Shown here one piece after another: positions 3,423 through 5,236 of a DNA stretch of 5,236 bases. The notes under the pieces are model-generated. The model had not been told where the DNA came from. It worked only from the letters and a program-made list of their open reading frames with translations, and searched no databases. Position 1 is the first letter of the stretch, and the number at the start of each line of letters is the position of its first letter. The position numbers and the translations under genes are program-made. Location: assembly GCA_937888925.1 (NCBI GenBank), contig CALARM010001079.1:1-5236 (forward strand), read 5' to 3'. This DNA comes from an uncultured Synergistia bacterium (GTDB taxonomy: Bacteria > Eremiobacterota > SpSt-956 > JAKJGF01).

Positions 3423-5236
3423 GTGAAGAAAAACAGGCAAAAATTTCATAATAAAGAGATAGTTTTTAACACTGTCTCCCTTATAAATATTGAAATACCG
3501 GCAAATATGGAAGAATTACTACCTGATATGGAAGATGGTATTTTTCGTCTCAGGCAGGATATAGCCGGCATATTTGGTTTTATTCCTCCTTCTATAGCAG
3601 TTTCTATCATTCAAAATAAGGAACATTACGATATAAAGATGGAGGACCTGTCTGTTGCAGGAAGCTATATAAATAAAGATATGATATTTATATGGGGGCC
3701 GGAAGAATGTCTGTCTTCTTTTAAAGGTATAAAAGGGACAGAACCGGACGGAAATCAGGGTTTATGGATTAAATCTTCGCTTAAAGATAAAGCTGTAACT
3801 GAAGGGTGCAGAATATATCTTCCCATGGATATAATACTGAATAATCTTCGTTTAATAGCTTTTAAGCATGTTCATCGTCTCCTTGGGCTGGAACAGACAC
3901 AATTTCTCCTTGATACACTCCGTGAAAGCCATCCTGTTCTTATTGAACAGCTTGTACCGGGAGTATTTTCTCTTCTTGAACTGAGAAGGATTTTAAAGAA
4001 TTTACTTCTGGAAAAAGTGTCTTTACGTCCCCTGATTAATATTCTGGAGACCCTGGGAGACTATTCCCATCTTACAAAAGATACGGATCTTTTAACGGAA
4101 CATGTCCGCCGTTCTCTTGGCAGTTATATATGTAAAGATTATAAAGACGAACAGAATACCATAACAGTTATGACTGCCGATGCAAGGATGGAAAGAATAT
4201 TCCTGAAAGGTATTGTAAGAACAGAACAGGGAGTTACTCTGGAGCTTGATCCGGAATTGAGGAGAAAATTACGTGTTTCTCTTTCGGAGAATATAGAGAA
4301 ATTTAATGAACTCGGCATGAGGCCTGTATTGGTTTCTTCTCCTGAAACAAGACTTCATTTGAAACGTTTTGCCGAATATTCCTATCCTGATCTCATAGTT
4401 TTATCTATAGATGAAGTTCCGTCTCACATCAAAACTATTTCCTATGGAATAGTTTCTATAGAAGATGCAGAAGCCTATATAGAATCCGGTGACCAGTATT
4501 ATAAAGAAAATAAGCTGGAACTTGCAGAAGCAGAATACAGAAGGGCGGTAGAGCTTGATAGTGCCAATGCGAGAGCCCATTATGCCCTGAGACTTACATA
4601 CAGAAAAATGGGAAAACTGGATCTTGCTCTCCAGGAATATAGAAAAGCTATAGAGCTTGATCCGAAGTATGAATTTATAGATCTTGGATTTGATGAAAAG
4701 GAGAAAAAACTGGAAGATCTGATAGAGGAAAAATTAATTCCTGCAGAAACTCAGAATAAACAGGATTCTACCCGGGAGATTGAATTAATAATTCCTGAAG
4801 TGAAGAAAAAAAATTCGGCTTTAAAAATAGAAGAAAGTATTTATATAGACCAGGATAGAATAGAAAAAATGAAAGGACTTAACCCGGGATTTGCTACGAT
4901 ATTTAACAAAATGGGTGAAGATTATCTGAAAGTAAAAAACTACGAAGGCGCCAAGAAAGAATTTAATAAAGCTATTGAAATCGATGAAAATTACCCGGAA
5001 CCTCATAAAAACCTGGGTATTATTTATTTCCATGAACAGGACTGGTTTATGTGCAGGAAAGAACTGGAAAAAGCAATAGAAATCAATCCTGATTATCTGG
5101 ATGCATATATTTATCTTGGAAAACTTTTTAAAATGAGAAATATGAGAGATAAAGCCGAAAATGCATTTTACAGAGCCTGGGATCTTGCCAACAAGAAATC
5201 AGATGTTAAAGCAAGAGAAGAGATAAAGAAAGAATT
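3423..5236 (+). CDS. FlhA/SctV-type (FHIPEP) cytoplasmic domain without membrane domain, fused to TPR repeats (3' end off window)
   Basis: The frame is open from GTG 3423 to the window edge: 604 codons, no stop reached. Residues about 24-346 match the whole cytoplasmic domain of FlhA/SctV, the export-gate protein that receives chaperone-substrate complexes in flagellar and type III secretion. Visible family landmarks are GLWI (113-116); the helical block HRLLG..QTQFLLDTL (151-166); VLIEQLVPGVFSLLELRRIL (172-191), equal to the family's 'lveEvvP...sl.elqkvL'; LRPLINILETLGDYSHLTKD (201-220); LTEHVRRSLG (224-233); LELDPELRRKL (273-283); RPVLVSSPETR (300-310); and the closing SIDEVPSHIKTISYGIV (328-344). 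The length, about 323 residues, equals a complete FlhA cytoplasmic domain. The usual ~330-residue multi-spanning N-terminal part is absent: no hydrophobic segment is seen and an in-frame TGA precedes the start. TPR repeats follow at about 348-381 and 382-415, then a charged linker (416-488), then three more at about 489-524, 525-558 and 559-592. Likely a soluble binding or adaptor protein; role inferred. No flagellar or secretion genes are in view. Confidence 0.92.
   Translation, partial: MKKNRQKFHNKEIVFNTVSLINIEIPANMEELLPDMEDGIFRLRQDIAGIFGFIPPSIAVSIIQNKEHYDIKMEDLSVAGSYINKDMIFIWGPEECLSSFKGIKGTEPDGNQGLWIKSSLKDKAVTEGCRIYLPMDIILNNLRLIAFKHVHRLLGLEQTQFLLDTLRESHPVLIEQLVPGVFSLLELRRILKNLLLEKVSLRPLINILETLGDYSHLTKDTDLLTEHVRRSLGSYICKDYKDEQNTITVMTADARMERIFLKGIVRTEQGVTLELDPELRRKLRVSLSENIEKFNELGMRPVLVSSPETRLHLKRFAEYSYPDLIVLSIDEVPSHIKTISYGIVSIEDAEAYIESGDQYYKENKLELAEAEYRRAVELDSANARAHYALRLTYRKMGKLDLALQEYRKAIELDPKYEFIDLGFDEKEKKLEDLIEEKLIPAETQNKQDSTREIELIIPEVKKKNSALKIEESIYIDQDRIEKMKGLNPGFATIFNKMGEDYLKVKNYEGAKKEFNKAIEIDENYPEPHKNLGIIYFHEQDWFMCRKELEKAIEINPDYLDAYIYLGKLFKMRNMRDKAENAFYRAWDLANKKSDVKAREEIKKE

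Noticed and set aside
4821..5033. Minus-strand open frame of 70 codons
   Set aside because: Antisense shadow of the TPR-coding frame, which is clearly real; no ribosome site or family resemblance.

Overview
The window is AT-rich bacterial DNA with heavy use of ATA (Ile) and AGA (Arg) codons. It most likely comes from a Gram-negative-type (diderm), probably uncultured lineage. The evidence for two membranes is a LolA/DUF1571-like protein, two proteins with Sec signal peptides, and a relative of the flagellar/type III export gate protein FlhA. The phylum cannot be fixed from the sequence. No rRNA, tRNA, CRISPR array, transposase or phage gene was seen.

Layout. (1) Positions 1-552 (+): the 3' part of a LolA/DUF1571-like protein whose beginning lies off the left edge. 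(2) A strong 12-bp hairpin (562-590) separates it from a convergent gene. (3) Positions 595-1674 (-): an exported protein with a thioredoxin/AhpC-TSA-like domain that lacks its catalytic cysteines, followed by two PDZ domains. (4) A 312-bp non-coding stretch (1675-1986) holds two inverted arrays of a GC-rich 7-bp repeat. (5) Positions 1987-2913 (+): an exported protein of unknown function made of three related ~70-residue repeats and an acidic, glycine-rich tail. (6) A good sigma-70-type promoter (2919-2948) overlaps or abuts a second kind of 7-bp repeat and drives (7) a 71-residue double zinc-ribbon protein (3004-3219). (8) A 203-bp gap (3220-3422) carries a third copy of the GC-rich 7-bp array inside a fold-back structure. 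(9) Positions 3423 to the right edge (+): a complete FlhA-type cytoplasmic domain with no membrane domain, joined to TPR repeats. It runs off the window.

How they may work together. The clear novelty is the last gene. FlhA/SctV proteins normally have about 330 residues of membrane-embedded export gate before the cytoplasmic domain. Here an in-frame stop just upstream of the GTG start shows the membrane half is not encoded, and TPRs are added at the other end. With the small zinc-ribbon protein just upstream on the same strand, this looks like a soluble protein-binding module derived from the export apparatus and reused as an adaptor. The function is not known. The two envelope proteins upstream (dead thioredoxin fold plus PDZ, and the triple-repeat protein) also look like binding rather than catalytic proteins. 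There is no direct evidence that they act with the FlhA-like protein, and the promoter and hairpins suggest several separate transcription units.
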